A stretch of 64,000 bases of DNA, taken from positions 1,054,001-1,118,000 of the forward strand of contig NZ_CP106881.1 in assembly GCF_023634805.2 (NCBI RefSeq), in the 5' to 3' direction. The DNA comes from Comamonas endophytica. Its GTDB lineage: Bacteria; Pseudomonadota; Gammaproteobacteria; Burkholderiales; Burkholderiaceae_C. The translations under genes and the position numbers were made by a program. The first letter of the stretch is position 1; every line of letters begins with the position of its first letter. A model generated the notes under the pieces. The model was given only the letters and a program-made list of their open reading frames with translations. It ran no database searches and had not been told where the DNA came from. Below are positions 1 to 15,900 of the stretch, one piece after another.

Positions 1-1814
1 AGCAGTTGGTCCGCGCAGGCCAGGCGCATGGCCGCCAGGATGGCTTCGTCGCTGGCCAGCGGATCGGCGATCAGCAGGTTCTCGCGCAGCGTGCCGTAGA
101 ACAGCCCCGATTCCTGCAGCAGCAGGCCGACGTCGCGCCGCACATCCGCCACGTCGATCAGCGGCATCGGCGTGTCGTCCAGGATGATGCGCCCCTGCGA
201 CGGCGTCGCCAGGCCCCCGAGAAGCCGCAGCAGCGTCGACTTGCCCGCGCCGACGGCCCCCAGGACAGCAACCCGCTCGCCCGGCTGGATGGACAGCTGC
301 GGCAGCTGCAGCACGACGCGGTCCTGCGGATCGAAGCGGTAGGCGACGTTCTCGAAGCGGTACTGGCCCCTGAGCGCCGGCTTGTGGTACGCCTCCTTGG
401 CGGGATCATGGTCGACGGGCAGCGCCAACAGCCCATCGAGCCCCTTCTTGCCCACCCTCGCGCTCTGGATGCGCGACAGCAGCGCCGGGATCTGGCCTAG
501 CGGCGCGATCGTGCGGCTGGTCAGGATCGAGCAGGCCAGCACCGCGCCGAACGACAGGCTCGCATCGAGAATGCCGTAGACCCCGGCCACCAGCACGCCC
601 ACATAGGCCAGCTGCTGCACCGTCTGCGCGCCATGCACCAGCAGGCCGGCAATGTGGCGCTGCTGCAGGCCGATCTCGGCGTTCACCCGGTTGGTGCGCT
701 CCCAAAGGCGGCGAAAGCGCGGCTCGGCCTGCAGCGCCTTGATGTCCTCGGCGCGGTAGATCGACTCCATCAGCACCGCATTGCGCAGCGCCGACTCCGC
801 CTGCCCCTGGCGCGACAGCCGCGCCAGGGGCCACTGCGCCAGCAGGCCGGGCAACAGCAGCAGCGGAATCGCCGCCAGCGGCACCAGCACCAGCGGCCCG
901 CCCAGCAGCCAGATGATGAACAGGAAGGCCCCGACAAACGGCATGTCGAGCAGCACGCCCAGGCTGGTCGACGTCAGCACTTCGCGCAGCTGTTCGAGGT
1001 CGCGCAGCTGCGCCACCAGCGTGCCCGGCGAACGCGGGCGCGCATCGTTGCGGATGTCGAGCGCGCGCGCGAAGAACATCGCGGAGAGCTGCTGGTCGGC
1101 GCGCTTGCCGAAGCGGTCGGCCAGCGAGGCGCGCAGCGTGCGCAGCATCAGCTCCAGGCACAGCGCCAGCGCCACGCCCGCGGCCAGCACCCACAGCGTG
1201 TGCGTCGAGCGCGCGGGCACGACCCGGTCCCAGACCTGCATGGCGAACAGCGAGGTGCCGATGGCCAGCAGATTGCCGAACAGCGAACCCGCGCCCAGAT
1301 CGAACAGCAGCCGGCGCTGGCCCTTGAGCAGCCCGTACAGCCAGGAGTCGGCCGGGGCGGCCAGATAGGCATCGACGCGGTCGTCGCGCCGCGCGGCCCG
1401 CTCCTGCACGAGCAGCACGCGCGCCGCGCCGGCCAGCCCGGGGCCGTCGAGCGGCAGCACGCGCTCCACCGCCTTGCCGCCGGGAAAAAGCTGCACGCTG
1501 GCCTGCCCGGCCGAAACCGCGGTGACCACGCCGACCTGCGTGCCGTCGCACACCACCAGCGCGGGCAGCATCGACGGCGACAGCCGCGCCACCGGCATGT
1601 CGACGAACTGCGCTCCCAGGCCCGCGGCCGAGGCCATCTCGACGATGGCCGCGTCCAGGTCCTGCGGGGAGGCCCACGCCGCCACGCTGCCCAGTTGCTC
1701 CGGCGACACATCCAGCCCGAGCGCGCGCGCCGCGCACAGCAGCGGATCGACCCAGCGCATCAGCTCCTCGCGGCGGCCGCCCTGCGCCGGTGCGATGCGG
1801 ATCTCGTCTTTCAT
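1..1814 (-). CDS. Type I secretion ABC exporter (permease/ATPase, LssB/LapB-like), 3' end outside window
   Basis: Inner-membrane ABC exporter of a type I secretion system, expected to energise export of the giant adhesin encoded upstream. The frame opens at ATG 1812-1814 (N-terminus MKDEIRIAPAQ) and stays open to the left edge, about 604 codons. Residues about 30-130 resemble a C39-peptidase-like domain, but no catalytic Cys is visible at the expected place, as in exporters of large repeat proteins that use it only for docking. A membrane domain with several hydrophobic helices follows (about 150-430). The nucleotide-binding domain carries Walker A GAVGAGKST at about residue 515 and a Q-loop (LLQQESGLF). 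The start overlaps the TolC-family stop by 4 bp (ATGA), so the two are translationally coupled. A HlyD-type adaptor is not in the window and probably lies further left (inference). Confidence 0.9.
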   Translation of the reverse strand, partial: MKDEIRIAPAQGGRREELMRWVDPLLCAARALGLDVSPEQLGSVAAWASPQDLDAAIVEMASAAGLGAQFVDMPVARLSPSMLPALVVCDGTQVGVVTAVSAGQASVQLFPGGKAVERVLPLDGPGLAGAARVLLVQERAARRDDRVDAYLAAPADSWLYGLLKGQRRLLFDLGAGSLFGNLLAIGTSLFAMQVWDRVVPARSTHTLWVLAAGVALALCLELMLRTLRASLADRFGKRADQQLSAMFFARALDIRNDARPRSPGTLVAQLRDLEQLREVLTSTSLGVLLDMPFVGAFLFIIWLLGGPLVLVPLAAIPLLLLPGLLAQWPLARLSRQGQAESALRNAVLMESIYRAEDIKALQAEPRFRRLWERTNRVNAEIGLQQRHIAGLLVHGAQTVQQLAYVGVLVAGVYGILDASLSFGAVLACSILTSRTIAPLGQIPALLSRIQSARVGKKGLDGLLALPVDHDPAKEAYHKPALRGQYRFENVAYRFDPQDRVVLQLPQLSIQPGERVAVLGAVGAGKSTLLRLLGGLATPSQGRIILDDTPMPLIDVADVRRDVGLLLQESGLFYGTLRENLLIADPLASDEAILAAMRLACADQL

Positions 1815-3199
1815 CGCGGTGCCTCCTCATGTTCGCGCAGCAGCGTGACCAGCCGGCCCACCGCCGTGTAGGCCTTGATGCGCGCCAGCGTGCCGTCGGC
1901 CAGCGCATTGATGCCTTCCACCTCGGCGTCGTAGATGTCGCGCTCCGGGTTCACGACATCGGTCAACGTGCGCTTGTTCAGCATGTACTCCTGCCAGTAC
2001 AGATCGCGCGAGGCGCGCGACAGCGCGACGACCTTGTCGTAGCCCTCGCGGCGTGCGGCCGCGCCCTGTGCCTCGATCTCGGCGGCGCTCAACGCGCTGC
2101 GCGTGACCAGGCGCTGGTTCTCCAGGCTCTCCTGGCTCGCGCGCAGCTCGGCCAGCGCCGCGTCGCGCTGGTGCTGCGCGAGGCCGCCAAACCCATAGCT
2201 GCCCGTCACCTGCAGGCCGACCCAGCGGTCGTTGGTCACATCGGCGCGCCCGAGCGACTGCGAGCGGTTGACGCCCACGCTGATCGAGGGATAGCGCTCG
2301 GCATCGGCCAGGCGCACGCGCGCATCCGCGGCCTCGACCGCCGCCGCCGCGGCCAGCACCGCGGGCGTGCGCTCGACGTCGCCACCCTCGCTGCCAAGAT
2401 CGCGCACCACGCGCACCGTCGCCGCCAGGCGCTCGACGCTGTGCGGGCGCACGCCGATCAATTCGTTGACCCGGGCCGCCGCCACGTCCAGCCGCGTCTG
2501 GGCTTTCATCACCGCAGCCTGCGCGCGCAGCAGCGCCAGGTCGGCGACATTGGCATCCGAGGGCAGCGACAGGCCCGCGCGCACGCGTTCGTGGATCTTG
2601 GCGCGGGTCTGCTGCAGCGCATCGACCTGGCGCTGCGCCGCGGCAATGATCTCCTGGCCCGCGGCCAGCTCGATGAAACCGGCCGCCGTCTGGTACGCCA
2701 CCCCCTCGACCGTATCATCCGCCTGGTGGGTCCTCTGGCTCAGCGTGGCGTCGGCGGCCGAGATCCGGCTGGCGGTGCGGCCGAAGTCATGGAGCAGCTG
2801 CGACACGCCCACCGAGGCGCGCGCGCCCGCGCGGTTGCCCTCGGCCCCGAAGCTGCCGCCATAGCCGGGCCGCAGCCCGTATTCGAGCTTCGGATACCAG
2901 GCGGCCTTGGCCACGCTGACCTGCGCCGCGCCCTGCGCGATCTCGGCATGGCTGCGCGCGATGTCGGGGTGGCGGGCGATCGCAAGGCCGATGGCATCGC
3001 GCAGCGACAGCTGCTCCAGCGCGATCGCGCGCGTCGCCGGCGCGCCCCCGGCCCAGGGCGGCGGGCCGGCCGCGGCATGGCCCGCCAGCGCAAGCGCCAG
3101 CCCCATGGCGGCGCGGGCCGTGCGCGCAGGGCGGGAACCGTCGAAGCCGAAGATGCGCGGCCAGCGCAGGGCTTCCTGCGTGAGACAAGAGCGTTGCAT
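1811..3199 (-). CDS. TolC-family outer-membrane channel of type I secretion
   Basis: Outer-membrane efflux protein forming the exit duct of the type I secretion system. The 462-residue product is of normal TolC/LapE length. After an N-terminal hydrophobic stretch ending GHAAAGPP (probable signal peptide, about residues 30-46) it shows the typical two-fold repeated, coiled-coil-rich pattern: a first half with DAIGLAIARHPDIARSHAEI and a second half with QHQRDAALAELRASQESLENQ. The first ATG, 13 bp after the adhesin stop, gives an unusually long n-region; an internal ATG at 3106 (MGLALALAGH) would give a normal signal peptide and may be the real start. It lies between the adhesin and the ABC exporter in one leftward operon. 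Confidence 0.92.
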   Translation of the reverse strand: MQRSCLTQEALRWPRIFGFDGSRPARTARAAMGLALALAGHAAAGPPPWAGGAPATRAIALEQLSLRDAIGLAIARHPDIARSHAEIAQGAAQVSVAKAAWYPKLEYGLRPGYGGSFGAEGNRAGARASVGVSQLLHDFGRTASRISAADATLSQRTHQADDTVEGVAYQTAAGFIELAAGQEIIAAAQRQVDALQQTRAKIHERVRAGLSLPSDANVADLALLRAQAAVMKAQTRLDVAAARVNELIGVRPHSVERLAATVRVVRDLGSEGGDVERTPAVLAAAAAVEAADARVRLADAERYPSISVGVNRSQSLGRADVTNDRWVGLQVTGSYGFGGLAQHQRDAALAELRASQESLENQRLVTRSALSAAEIEAQGAAARREGYDKVVALSRASRDLYWQEYMLNKRTLTDVVNPERDIYDAEVEGINALADGTLARIKAYTAVGRLVTLLREHEEAPR

Positions 3200-3213
3200 G
3201 CAGGCATCCCGCG

Positions 3214-10101
<6,888 letters not shown>

Positions 10102-10486
10102 GGGCAGATCCTTTCAACAGCAAAGGCAACGCAACCATTGCGTCAGCCAAAGAGGATGAAGTCCTACAGCTTCAGTAACCGCATGCAGCTAGAAGTTCAA
10201 CTGCGCCCAGCCCGAGGAAAACCCTTGGTTTCCCTCCGGTGCCTGGCTGCCGGAGGGTGCGCCGGCTGCATCCAACCGCAAGAAGGCCGGACCCGGACCG
10301 GGAGGAGCGGCCCAGTGCGAGCCGCTGTTGGATCCACCAGGATCCGTTCGGGGAATGCAGCGCCGAACGCCGGTATCGGACTGCAGCCTCAAGGGAGGCA
10401 CTGAAGCCGGCCTGCTGCAATGTCCGCGCGCAGCACCTCGTTGCCACGAGCCTGCCAGATGGCCTGCCAGTGCAACGGCTGCTATC
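10102..10486. other. 385-bp intergenic region between the adhesin gene and the CobD-family gene
   Basis: No convincing gene; short open frames on both strands lack family features and start signals. It should carry the adhesin promoter (minus strand) and ends just beyond the stop of the CobD-family gene. A hairpin is present: CCCTCCGG at 10232-10239 and its perfect complement at 10250-10257 around a 10-nt loop, without a T-run, so its role is unknown. The palindrome GGATCC occurs twice, 4 bp apart, near 10331-10346. Confidence 0.6.
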
Positions 10487-11473
10487 TCAGCCCAGCAGCC
10501 GCGCCAGCGTCAGCAGCGCCAGCAGCAGCAGCCACACCACCACCGAACGCCACACCAGCCCGACCACGCTGCGCAGGTGGCTCAGGTCGGCCAATCGGCC
10601 CGGCGTGGAGTCGCTGTCGTCGACCTCGGACTCGCCCTCGAAGCCCGACATCAGCGGCGCGTTCTCGCGCGCCTTGAGCGCTTCGCCGCCCAGGCGCACG
10701 TTGATCGCGCCGGCGGTGGCGGCCAGCAGCACGCCATCGTTGTCGTTGGGAAAGCGCTGTGCATGGAAACGCCAGCCGTCGATGGCCTCCTCGAAGCTGC
10801 CGACCACGGCAAAGCTCAACGCCGTGAGGCGCGCGGGCAGCCAGTCGATCCACATCCAGGCCTGGCGGGCGGCGCCCTGCAGGCGCTCGCTCACGGGCTG
10901 CGCGCCCATGTAGCCGCGGCTGGACCAATAGCGCGAGACGAATTCCGCGGCGCGGTACAGCACCGCGCCCATCGGGCCCAGGCCCAGCGCCGCCAGCACC
11001 GAATACCAGAACAGCACGCCGAACACATAGCGGTGCGCGGCCAGCACCGAATACTCGATCACATGGCGCACGACCTGGCTGCGCGGCACCTCGGTGGTGT
11101 CGACCTGCTGCCACAGCGCGAGCTCCTCGCGGGCGGTGTATTCATCCGCGGCATCCAGCGCATCGCGGATGCGCGTGAAGTGGTGGCTGAACTGGCGAAA
11201 GCCCAGCGTCACGTACAGCACCGCCACGTTCCAGACCAGCGCCAGCGGCCAGCCCACGAGCCACGTCAGGAACCAGTGCACGCCCAGCACGAACAGGGAC
11301 GGCACCAGCACCGCCAGGCCCCAGGCCACCCAGCCATGGTAGGACTGGCCCGCATCGAAATTGCGGCGCACGGAAACGGTCCAGGCGCGCAATCCGGCAT
11401 GGACGGAATTGCTGCGGGCCAGCGGGCGGGCCTGCTCGATCAGCAAGGCAAACAGGATGGCAAAGAAACTCAT
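10487..11473 (-). CDS. CobD/CbiB-family membrane protein
   Basis: Membrane protein of 328 residues related to CobD/CbiB (adenosylcobinamide-phosphate synthase family) and AmpE. The chosen start, ATG 11471-11473, gives MSFFAILFALLIEQARPL, the typical N-terminus of the betaproteobacterial family. Hydrophobic segments lie at about 1-15, 45-80, 150-180 and 310-328. No other cobalamin genes are nearby, and such betaproteobacterial homologues are often found outside cobalamin clusters, so a role in B12 synthesis is not supported by context. It lies 40 bp downstream of the NUDIX gene and is probably co-transcribed with it. Confidence 0.8.
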   Translation of the reverse strand: MSFFAILFALLIEQARPLARSNSVHAGLRAWTVSVRRNFDAGQSYHGWVAWGLAVLVPSLFVLGVHWFLTWLVGWPLALVWNVAVLYVTLGFRQFSHHFTRIRDALDAADEYTAREELALWQQVDTTEVPRSQVVRHVIEYSVLAAHRYVFGVLFWYSVLAALGLGPMGAVLYRAAEFVSRYWSSRGYMGAQPVSERLQGAARQAWMWIDWLPARLTALSFAVVGSFEEAIDGWRFHAQRFPNDNDGVLLAATAGAINVRLGGEALKARENAPLMSGFEGESEVDDSDSTPGRLADLSHLRSVVGLVWRSVVVWLLLLALLTLARLLG

Positions 11474-11513
11474 GCGGCCATCATACTTTGCCTGTCCCTG
11501 CGGGCCTATGGTC

Positions 11514-12209
11514 TCAGGCCTGCATGAAGCGGTAGAAATTGCGCAGCATGCCTGCGGTGGCGCCCCAGATATAGCGCTCGTGCGGGCCATCCTGGTAAGG
11601 CATCGACAGCCATTCGCGCCGCCCTTCGGGACGCTCCAGCGCATGGCGCTGGTGGTTCGCAGGGTCGAGCAGGAAGGCCAGCGGCACTTCGAACAGCTGC
11701 GCCACCTCATAGGGATTGGGCTGGTAGCGCGCCTCGGGCGGCACCAGGCCGACGACGGGCGTGACGACGAAGCCGGTGGTGGTCACATAGGGCGGCAGTG
11801 CCCCCAGCACCTCGACCAGCGCCGGCTCCAGCCCCACTTCTTCCTGCGCCTCGCGCAGCGCGGTGGCCGCCGCATCCACGTCCTCCGGGTCGCGCTTGCC
11901 GCCGGGAAAGGCCACCTGCCCCGAATGCGATGACAGATGCCGCGTGCGCTCGGTCAGCAGCACCATCGGCTGCTCGCGCTGCACGATGCCGATCAGCACC
12001 GCGGCCTCGGCCGGCGCGCGCGCGGACAACAGCAGCGGCTCGCGCTCGATCTCGGGCGACCACAGCGGCGGCGCGGCAAAGCGGTGGCGCAGCGCCTGCG
12101 CCGTCTGGGCGCTCGCCGGCACGGCTGGCAGGTGGCTGTCGACGCCCAGCGCCGGCACCGCACGGGGGTCGAAGCCCGGCGCCAAAGGAGGAGATACAGG
12201 TCTATCCAT
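11514..12209 (-). CDS. NUDIX hydrolase, CoA pyrophosphatase-like
   Basis: NUDIX-fold pyrophosphohydrolase of 231 residues resembling CoA pyrophosphatases (NudL/YeaB, Nudt7 group), which split CoA derivatives into phosphopantetheine and ADP. The sequence has the CoA-type upstream motif (LTERTRHLSSHSGQVAFPGG) and then a full NUDIX box (GGKRDPEDVDAAATALREA plus QEEVGL). Start ATG 12207-12209 (MDRPVSPPLAPG) was preferred; a further upstream ATG would add eight residues that run into the rplS terminator. It follows that terminator, so it probably has its own promoter or depends on read-through. Confidence 0.85.
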   Translation of the reverse strand: MDRPVSPPLAPGFDPRAVPALGVDSHLPAVPASAQTAQALRHRFAAPPLWSPEIEREPLLLSARAPAEAAVLIGIVQREQPMVLLTERTRHLSSHSGQVAFPGGKRDPEDVDAAATALREAQEEVGLEPALVEVLGALPPYVTTTGFVVTPVVGLVPPEARYQPNPYEVAQLFEVPLAFLLDPANHQRHALERPEGRREWLSMPYQDGPHERYIWGATAGMLRNFYRFMQA

Positions 12210-12230
12210 GCAAAAAGATGACGACAAAAG

Positions 12231-12264
12231 CAAAAAAGCCGCTACAGCGGACTGTAGCGGCTTT
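12231..12264 (-). terminator. Rho-independent terminator after rplS
   Basis: A perfect 13-bp inverted repeat: AAAGCCGCTACAG at 12235-12247, CGGA loop, CTGTAGCGGCTTT at 12252-12264. On the minus strand the stem is followed by a T-rich stretch (AAAAAA on this strand, 12232-12237). It lies 20 bp beyond the rplS stop and closes the rpsP-rimM-trmD-rplS operon. Confidence 0.93.
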
Positions 12265-12283
12265 CCCGAAGCGCCTAGGCGTT

Positions 12284-12694
<411 letters not shown>

Positions 12695-12820
12695 GGTTAC
12701 ATCCAACGATCTTGTCCGCGCCACAATTGGCAAGCACCGGGATTGGCACTGTATGGCTGCATTCATTACCTGTGAAGGCTCCTAAAATGCAGCGGCCGGC
12801 AGAGGATCGACAGCCCGCGA

Positions 12821-13588
12821 TTATAGCCCGTCCGCCATTTTCCCTAAAACCGCTTCGTCCTTGCGGGTCAGACGGCCGGCCGCGCGCGCCTGCTCCAGCA
12901 ACTCGGGCCGGTGGCGCGCGGTGATCTCCAGGCTCTGGTCGCGGCGCCAGCGCTCGATCTGTGCATGGTGGCCGGACAGCAGCACCGCCGGCACCTCCTG
13001 CCCCTGCCAGACCTCGGGGCGCGTGTAGTGCGGGCAGTCGAGCAGGCCGTCCAGGCTGGGGTTGAAGCTGTCGAGCTGGTGGCTGCCGGCATCGTTGAGC
13101 ACGCCGGGTTGCAGCCGCGTCACGGCGTCCAGCAGCGCCAGCGCCGCGATCTCGCCGCCGGACAGCACGAAGTCGCCCAGGCTGATCTGCGCATCCACAT
13201 GGGTGTCGATGAAGCGCTGGTCGATGCCCTCGTAGCGCCCGCACAGCAGGATGGCTCCGGGGCTTTGCGCCCAATGTTCCACGGCCGCATGGTCGAGCGT
13301 CTTGCCGATGGGCGAGAACAGCACCAGCGGCACCTGCTGCGCCGCGTCCTCGGCGCGCGCGGCGCGGATCGCATCCAGGCAGGCCTGCAGCGGCTCGACC
13401 AGCATGACCATGCCCGGGCCGCCGCCGAAGGGCCGGTCGTCGACGCGGCGGTAGTTGCCCTGGGCGTAGTCGCGCGGATTCCACAGCCGCACCTCGACCT
13501 GGCCCGAGGCATAGGCGCGGCGCGTGACGCCGCTGGCCAGGAAGGGCGCGAACATCTCGGGAAACAGGGTGATGATGTCAAAGCGCAT
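12821..13588 (-). CDS. trmD: tRNA (guanine-N1)-methyltransferase TrmD
   Basis: Methylates G37 of tRNAs with S-adenosylmethionine, preventing +1 frameshifts. The 255-residue length equals that of the E. coli enzyme. It has the SPOUT signatures DDRPFGGGPGMVMLVEPL, LLCGRYEGIDQRF, GDFVLSGGE and the C-terminal LLDCPHYTRPEVW. The start at ATG 13586-13588 (MRFDIITLFPEMF) is chosen because it matches the family and has GGAG 8 nt upstream; an ATG six codons earlier, overlapping the rimM stop, lacks a ribosome-binding site. Third gene of the rpsP operon. Confidence 0.97.
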   Translation of the reverse strand: MRFDIITLFPEMFAPFLASGVTRRAYASGQVEVRLWNPRDYAQGNYRRVDDRPFGGGPGMVMLVEPLQACLDAIRAARAEDAAQQVPLVLFSPIGKTLDHAAVEHWAQSPGAILLCGRYEGIDQRFIDTHVDAQISLGDFVLSGGEIAALALLDAVTRLQPGVLNDAGSHQLDSFNPSLDGLLDCPHYTRPEVWQGQEVPAVLLSGHHAQIERWRRDQSLEITARHRPELLEQARAAGRLTRKDEAVLGKMADGL

Positions 13589-13605
13589 GGCGCGGGCTCC
13601 GGCCA

Positions 13606-14175
13606 TCAGTAATCCGTCTGCCAGTCCACCGTGATGCGGCGCTCGGAGAGTTCGACCTTGTCCACATAGGCCGACACGAAGGGGATCATGCGCTCGAGCG
13701 CCTTGCCCTCTTCCTCATAGGCAATGACCAGCACGGTCTGGGGGCCGGTGGACATCAGGTCCTTGACCTGTCCCAGCGCCACGCCCTCGCGGTTGACCAC
13801 ATCCAGGCCCAGCAGGTCCACCCAGTAATACTCGTCCTCGGCCGCCTGGGGGAATTCGGCGCGCGAGACGAAGATGCGCGCGCCCTTGAGCGACTCGGCG
13901 GCCGTGCGGTCGGCCACGGCCTCGGCCGTGGCGACGATCGAGCCCGAATGCTCGCGCGCCTGCTTGACCGGCATCAGCACGGTGCCGGCGAAGGTGCGCG
14001 CGCCGCGCTCCGAGGGCTGCAGGAACCAGCGTTTGGCCGTCAGCAGCACTTCGGCGTCGGCGCTGAAAGGCAGCACCTTGAACCAGCCCTTGACACCCCA
14101 GGCGTCCGCGATGCGGCCGACCTCCACGGCGTCGGCAGGCAGCTGGGCGGGTTCGAAAGCGGGAAGTGGGGCCAT
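13606..14175 (-). CDS. rimM: Ribosome maturation factor RimM
   Basis: 16S rRNA processing protein that binds S19 and assists maturation of the 30S head. The product has 189 residues from ATG 14173-14175 (MAPLPAFEPAQLP). It has an N-terminal RimM barrel (VEVGRIADAWGVKGWFKV) and a C-terminal PRC-barrel (EYYWVDLLGLDVVNREG and RMIPFVSAYVDKVEL). It lies between rpsP, from which it is separated by a terminator-like hairpin, and trmD. Confidence 0.96.
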   Translation of the reverse strand: MAPLPAFEPAQLPADAVEVGRIADAWGVKGWFKVLPFSADAEVLLTAKRWFLQPSERGARTFAGTVLMPVKQAREHSGSIVATAEAVADRTAAESLKGARIFVSRAEFPQAAEDEYYWVDLLGLDVVNREGVALGQVKDLMSTGPQTVLVIAYEEEGKALERMIPFVSAYVDKVELSERRITVDWQTDY

Positions 14176-14197
14176 GGTTCGAGCAGGAAATGGAAAC

Positions 14198-14240
14198 AAA
14201 AAAAAGCGGGCTCCGTCAGCATACGCCACGGAACCCGCCT
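14198..14240 (-). terminator. Intra-operon terminator/attenuator between rpsP and rimM
   Basis: On the minus strand an 11-bp stem, GCGGGTTCCGT paired with ACGGAGCCCGC (one G-U pair), surrounds an 11-nt loop and runs straight into eight T residues (AAAAAAAA on this strand at 14198-14205). It lies 17 bp after the rpsP stop and about 23 bp before the rimM start, inside the otherwise contiguous operon. It has all marks of a Rho-independent terminator and would set a lower rimM-trmD-rplS level relative to rpsP. Confidence 0.88.
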
Positions 14241-14257
14241 TCAGGGAAGCGCTGGAT

Positions 14258-14509
14258 TTAAGCAGCTGCCTTGGCGGCTTGCTTGACCAGACGGTCCACG
14301 GTGGAGGACGTCTGTGCGCCCACGCCCTTCCAGTACGTCAGACGGTCTTGCGCAATGCGCAGACCTTCTTCGCCGCCACGGGCGGTGGGGTTGTAGAAAC
14401 CCAGGCGCTCGATGAAGGCGCCATCACGGCGGGTGCGCTTGTCGGCCACGACGATGTTGAAGAACGGGCGCGACTTGGAACCGCCGCGAGAGAGTCGAAT
14501 GACGACCAT
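14258..14509 (-). CDS. rpsP: 30S ribosomal protein S16
   Basis: Ribosomal protein S16, 83 residues, a standard length. It begins [20 protein letters not shown] and contains the conserved [14 protein letters not shown] segment. It is the first gene of rpsP-rimM-trmD-rplS; the upstream 125 bp, shared with the divergent acetyltransferase gene, must contain the operon promoter. AAGGAT lies a few bases before the ATG. Confidence 0.98.
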   Translation of the reverse strand: MVVIRLSRGGSKSRPFFNIVVADKRTRRDGAFIERLGFYNPTARGGEEGLRIAQDRLTYWKGVGAQTSSTVDRLVKQAAKAAA

Positions 14510-14634
14510 GATTTATCCTTTGGGTGGTGTGCAGCTTATGCTGTACATGTTTTTTGCGGCGTTGAGACACGCGACATAGCCACCCGGCCAGCGACACGCT
14601 GCAAAGCACGCGATTATATCGACTTCTTAGATTT

Positions 14635-15165
14635 ATGCCTACTATCCGCGCGAGCACCGACTCCGATATCCCTGCCGTCACCGCCATCTACCGCCACCAT
14701 GTGCTGCACGGCACCGGCACCTTCGAGATCGAGCCACCCAGCGAAACCGACATGGCGGCGCGCCGCGCCGATGTCCTGGGCCGCGGCCTGCCCTATCTCG
14801 TCGCCGAGGACGAGGCGGGAGAAATCCTCGGCTTCACCTACGCCAACTGGTTCAAGCCGCGCCCGGCCTACCGCTTTTCCGCCGAGGACTCGGTGTATGT
14901 CGCCGACACCGCGCGCGGCCAGGGCGTGGGCCGGCTGCTGCTGGAGGCGCTGAGCGTACAGGCCGAGGCGGCCGGCGTGCGCAAGCTGCTGGCGGTGATC
15001 GGCGACTCTGGCAACGCGGGCTCGATTGGCGTGCACCGCGCCAGCGGCTTCACCGAGATCGGCGTGATGCGCTCGGTGGGCTGGAAATTCGGCCGCTGGC
15101 TGGACATCGTGCTGATGGAAAAGACCCTGGGCGCCGGCGACACCAGCCCCCCGCAACTCTCCTGA
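14635..15165 (+). CDS. GNAT N-acetyltransferase, phosphinothricin/methionine-sulfoximine acetyltransferase family
   Basis: A 176-residue GNAT-fold enzyme resembling the Pat/Bar/MddA group, which acetylates phosphinothricin, methionine sulfoximine or related amino acids. Family features are IYRHHVLHGTGTFEIEPP, the substrate-pocket segment NWFKPRPAYRFSAEDSVYV, the acetyl-CoA loop RGQGVGRLLLEAL and the C-terminal HRASGFTEIGVMRSVGWKFG. The start ATG has no strong ribosome-binding site. Divergent from rpsP. The physiological substrate cannot be deduced. Confidence 0.9.
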   Translation: MPTIRASTDSDIPAVTAIYRHHVLHGTGTFEIEPPSETDMAARRADVLGRGLPYLVAEDEAGEILGFTYANWFKPRPAYRFSAEDSVYVADTARGQGVGRLLLEALSVQAEAAGVRKLLAVIGDSGNAGSIGVHRASGFTEIGVMRSVGWKFGRWLDIVLMEKTLGAGDTSPPQLS

Positions 15166-15200
15166 TGTCCGCGCGCGCCATTCCTGCGAATAATGGCCGC

Positions 15201-15644
15201 ATGAAAAGCAAGACCCTGGCCGCCTGGCTGGCCCTCCTCGGCGGGCCGCTGGGCCTGCACCGCTTCTACCTCCACGGCCTGGGCGACTGGCACGGCTGGC
15301 TGCTGCCGCTGCCCACGGCGCTGGGCCTGTACGGCCTGCAGCGCGTGCAGGCGCTGGGCCAGGACGACCAGCTCAGCTGGCTGCTGATACCGCTGCTGGG
15401 CTTCACCATCGCCGGCTGCGCGCTGCGCGCCATCCTCTACGGGCTGATGCCCGCCGATGCCTGGAATGCGCACTTCAATTCCGGCTCCGCCGATGGCGGC
15501 AGCGGCCGCACGCACTGGGGCACGGTGTTGGCCATCGTGCTGTCGCTGATGCTGGGGGCCACGGTGCTGATGGCGAGCCTGGCGTACAGCTTTCAGCACT
15601 ATTTCGAGTATCAGATCGAGGAGGGGCGGAGGATTTCTCAGTAG
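15201..15644 (+). CDS. TM2-like small integral membrane protein
   Basis: Product of 147 residues beginning MKSKTLAAWLALLGGPLGLHR, resembling the TM2-domain pattern of a helix, a Gly-Leu-His-Arg-Phe-Tyr turn and a second helix. Four hydrophobic segments are visible (about 5-20, 35-50, 65-85 and 110-130). An in-frame ATG at 15165 overlapping the acetyltransferase stop (TGATG) would extend it by 12 residues and couple translation. The function is unknown. Confidence 0.75.
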   Translation: MKSKTLAAWLALLGGPLGLHRFYLHGLGDWHGWLLPLPTALGLYGLQRVQALGQDDQLSWLLIPLLGFTIAGCALRAILYGLMPADAWNAHFNSGSADGGSGRTHWGTVLAIVLSLMLGATVLMASLAYSFQHYFEYQIEEGRRISQ

Positions 15645-15662
15645 AGTCGTGTTCAACACCCC

Positions 15663-15787
15663 CCCTTCGACAAGCTCAGGGCGAACGGGCTTGGGCTTGG
15701 GCTTGGGTTGTGAGGTTGCAAATGAGCTAGCAGGCCTCTACCTCCGTTCGTCCTGAGCCTGCCTGGGCGGCCCCGTCGAAGGATGGA
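15663..15787. repeat. REP-like inverted pair, one arm with loop insertion
   Basis: One arm (15663-15688) reads CCTTCGACAAGCTCAGGGCG, continuing into AACGG; the second, inverted arm (15743-15787) begins CCGTTCGTCCTGAGCCT and ends GTCGAAGGATGG. In the second arm the core is interrupted by about 14 bp, GCCTGGGCGGCCCC, between CCTGAGCCT and GTCGAAGG. The pair lies in the gap between two convergent genes. Confidence 0.85.
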
Positions 15788-15849
15788 CGGCCTGAGCTCA
15801 AGTCATCTGCAGAGCATTCGGCATCGCCCCGTCGCATGCCGTTTCACAA

Positions 15850-15881
15850 AAAAAGCCGCTGGCCCAAACCAGCGGCTTTTT
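15850..15881. terminator. Bidirectional Rho-independent terminator
   Basis: A perfect 13-bp stem (AAAAAGCCGCTGG at 15850-15862, CCAGCGGCTTTTT at 15869-15881) around a 6-nt loop, with A and T runs on both sides. It lies between the convergent TM2-like gene and pit and can serve both. Confidence 0.92.
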
Positions 15882-15900
15882 CGCATCGAAGCATCAATCC

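Noticed and set aside
406..1908. A 500-codon minus-strand frame
   Set aside because: Ala/Arg-rich shadow of the ABC exporter, which in another frame shows Walker A and membrane segments.
10138..10404. Small plus-strand open frame of 88 codons between the adhesin and CobD-family genes
   Set aside because: No ribosome-binding site, no family resemblance, Arg/Gly-rich composition of GC-rich non-coding DNA.
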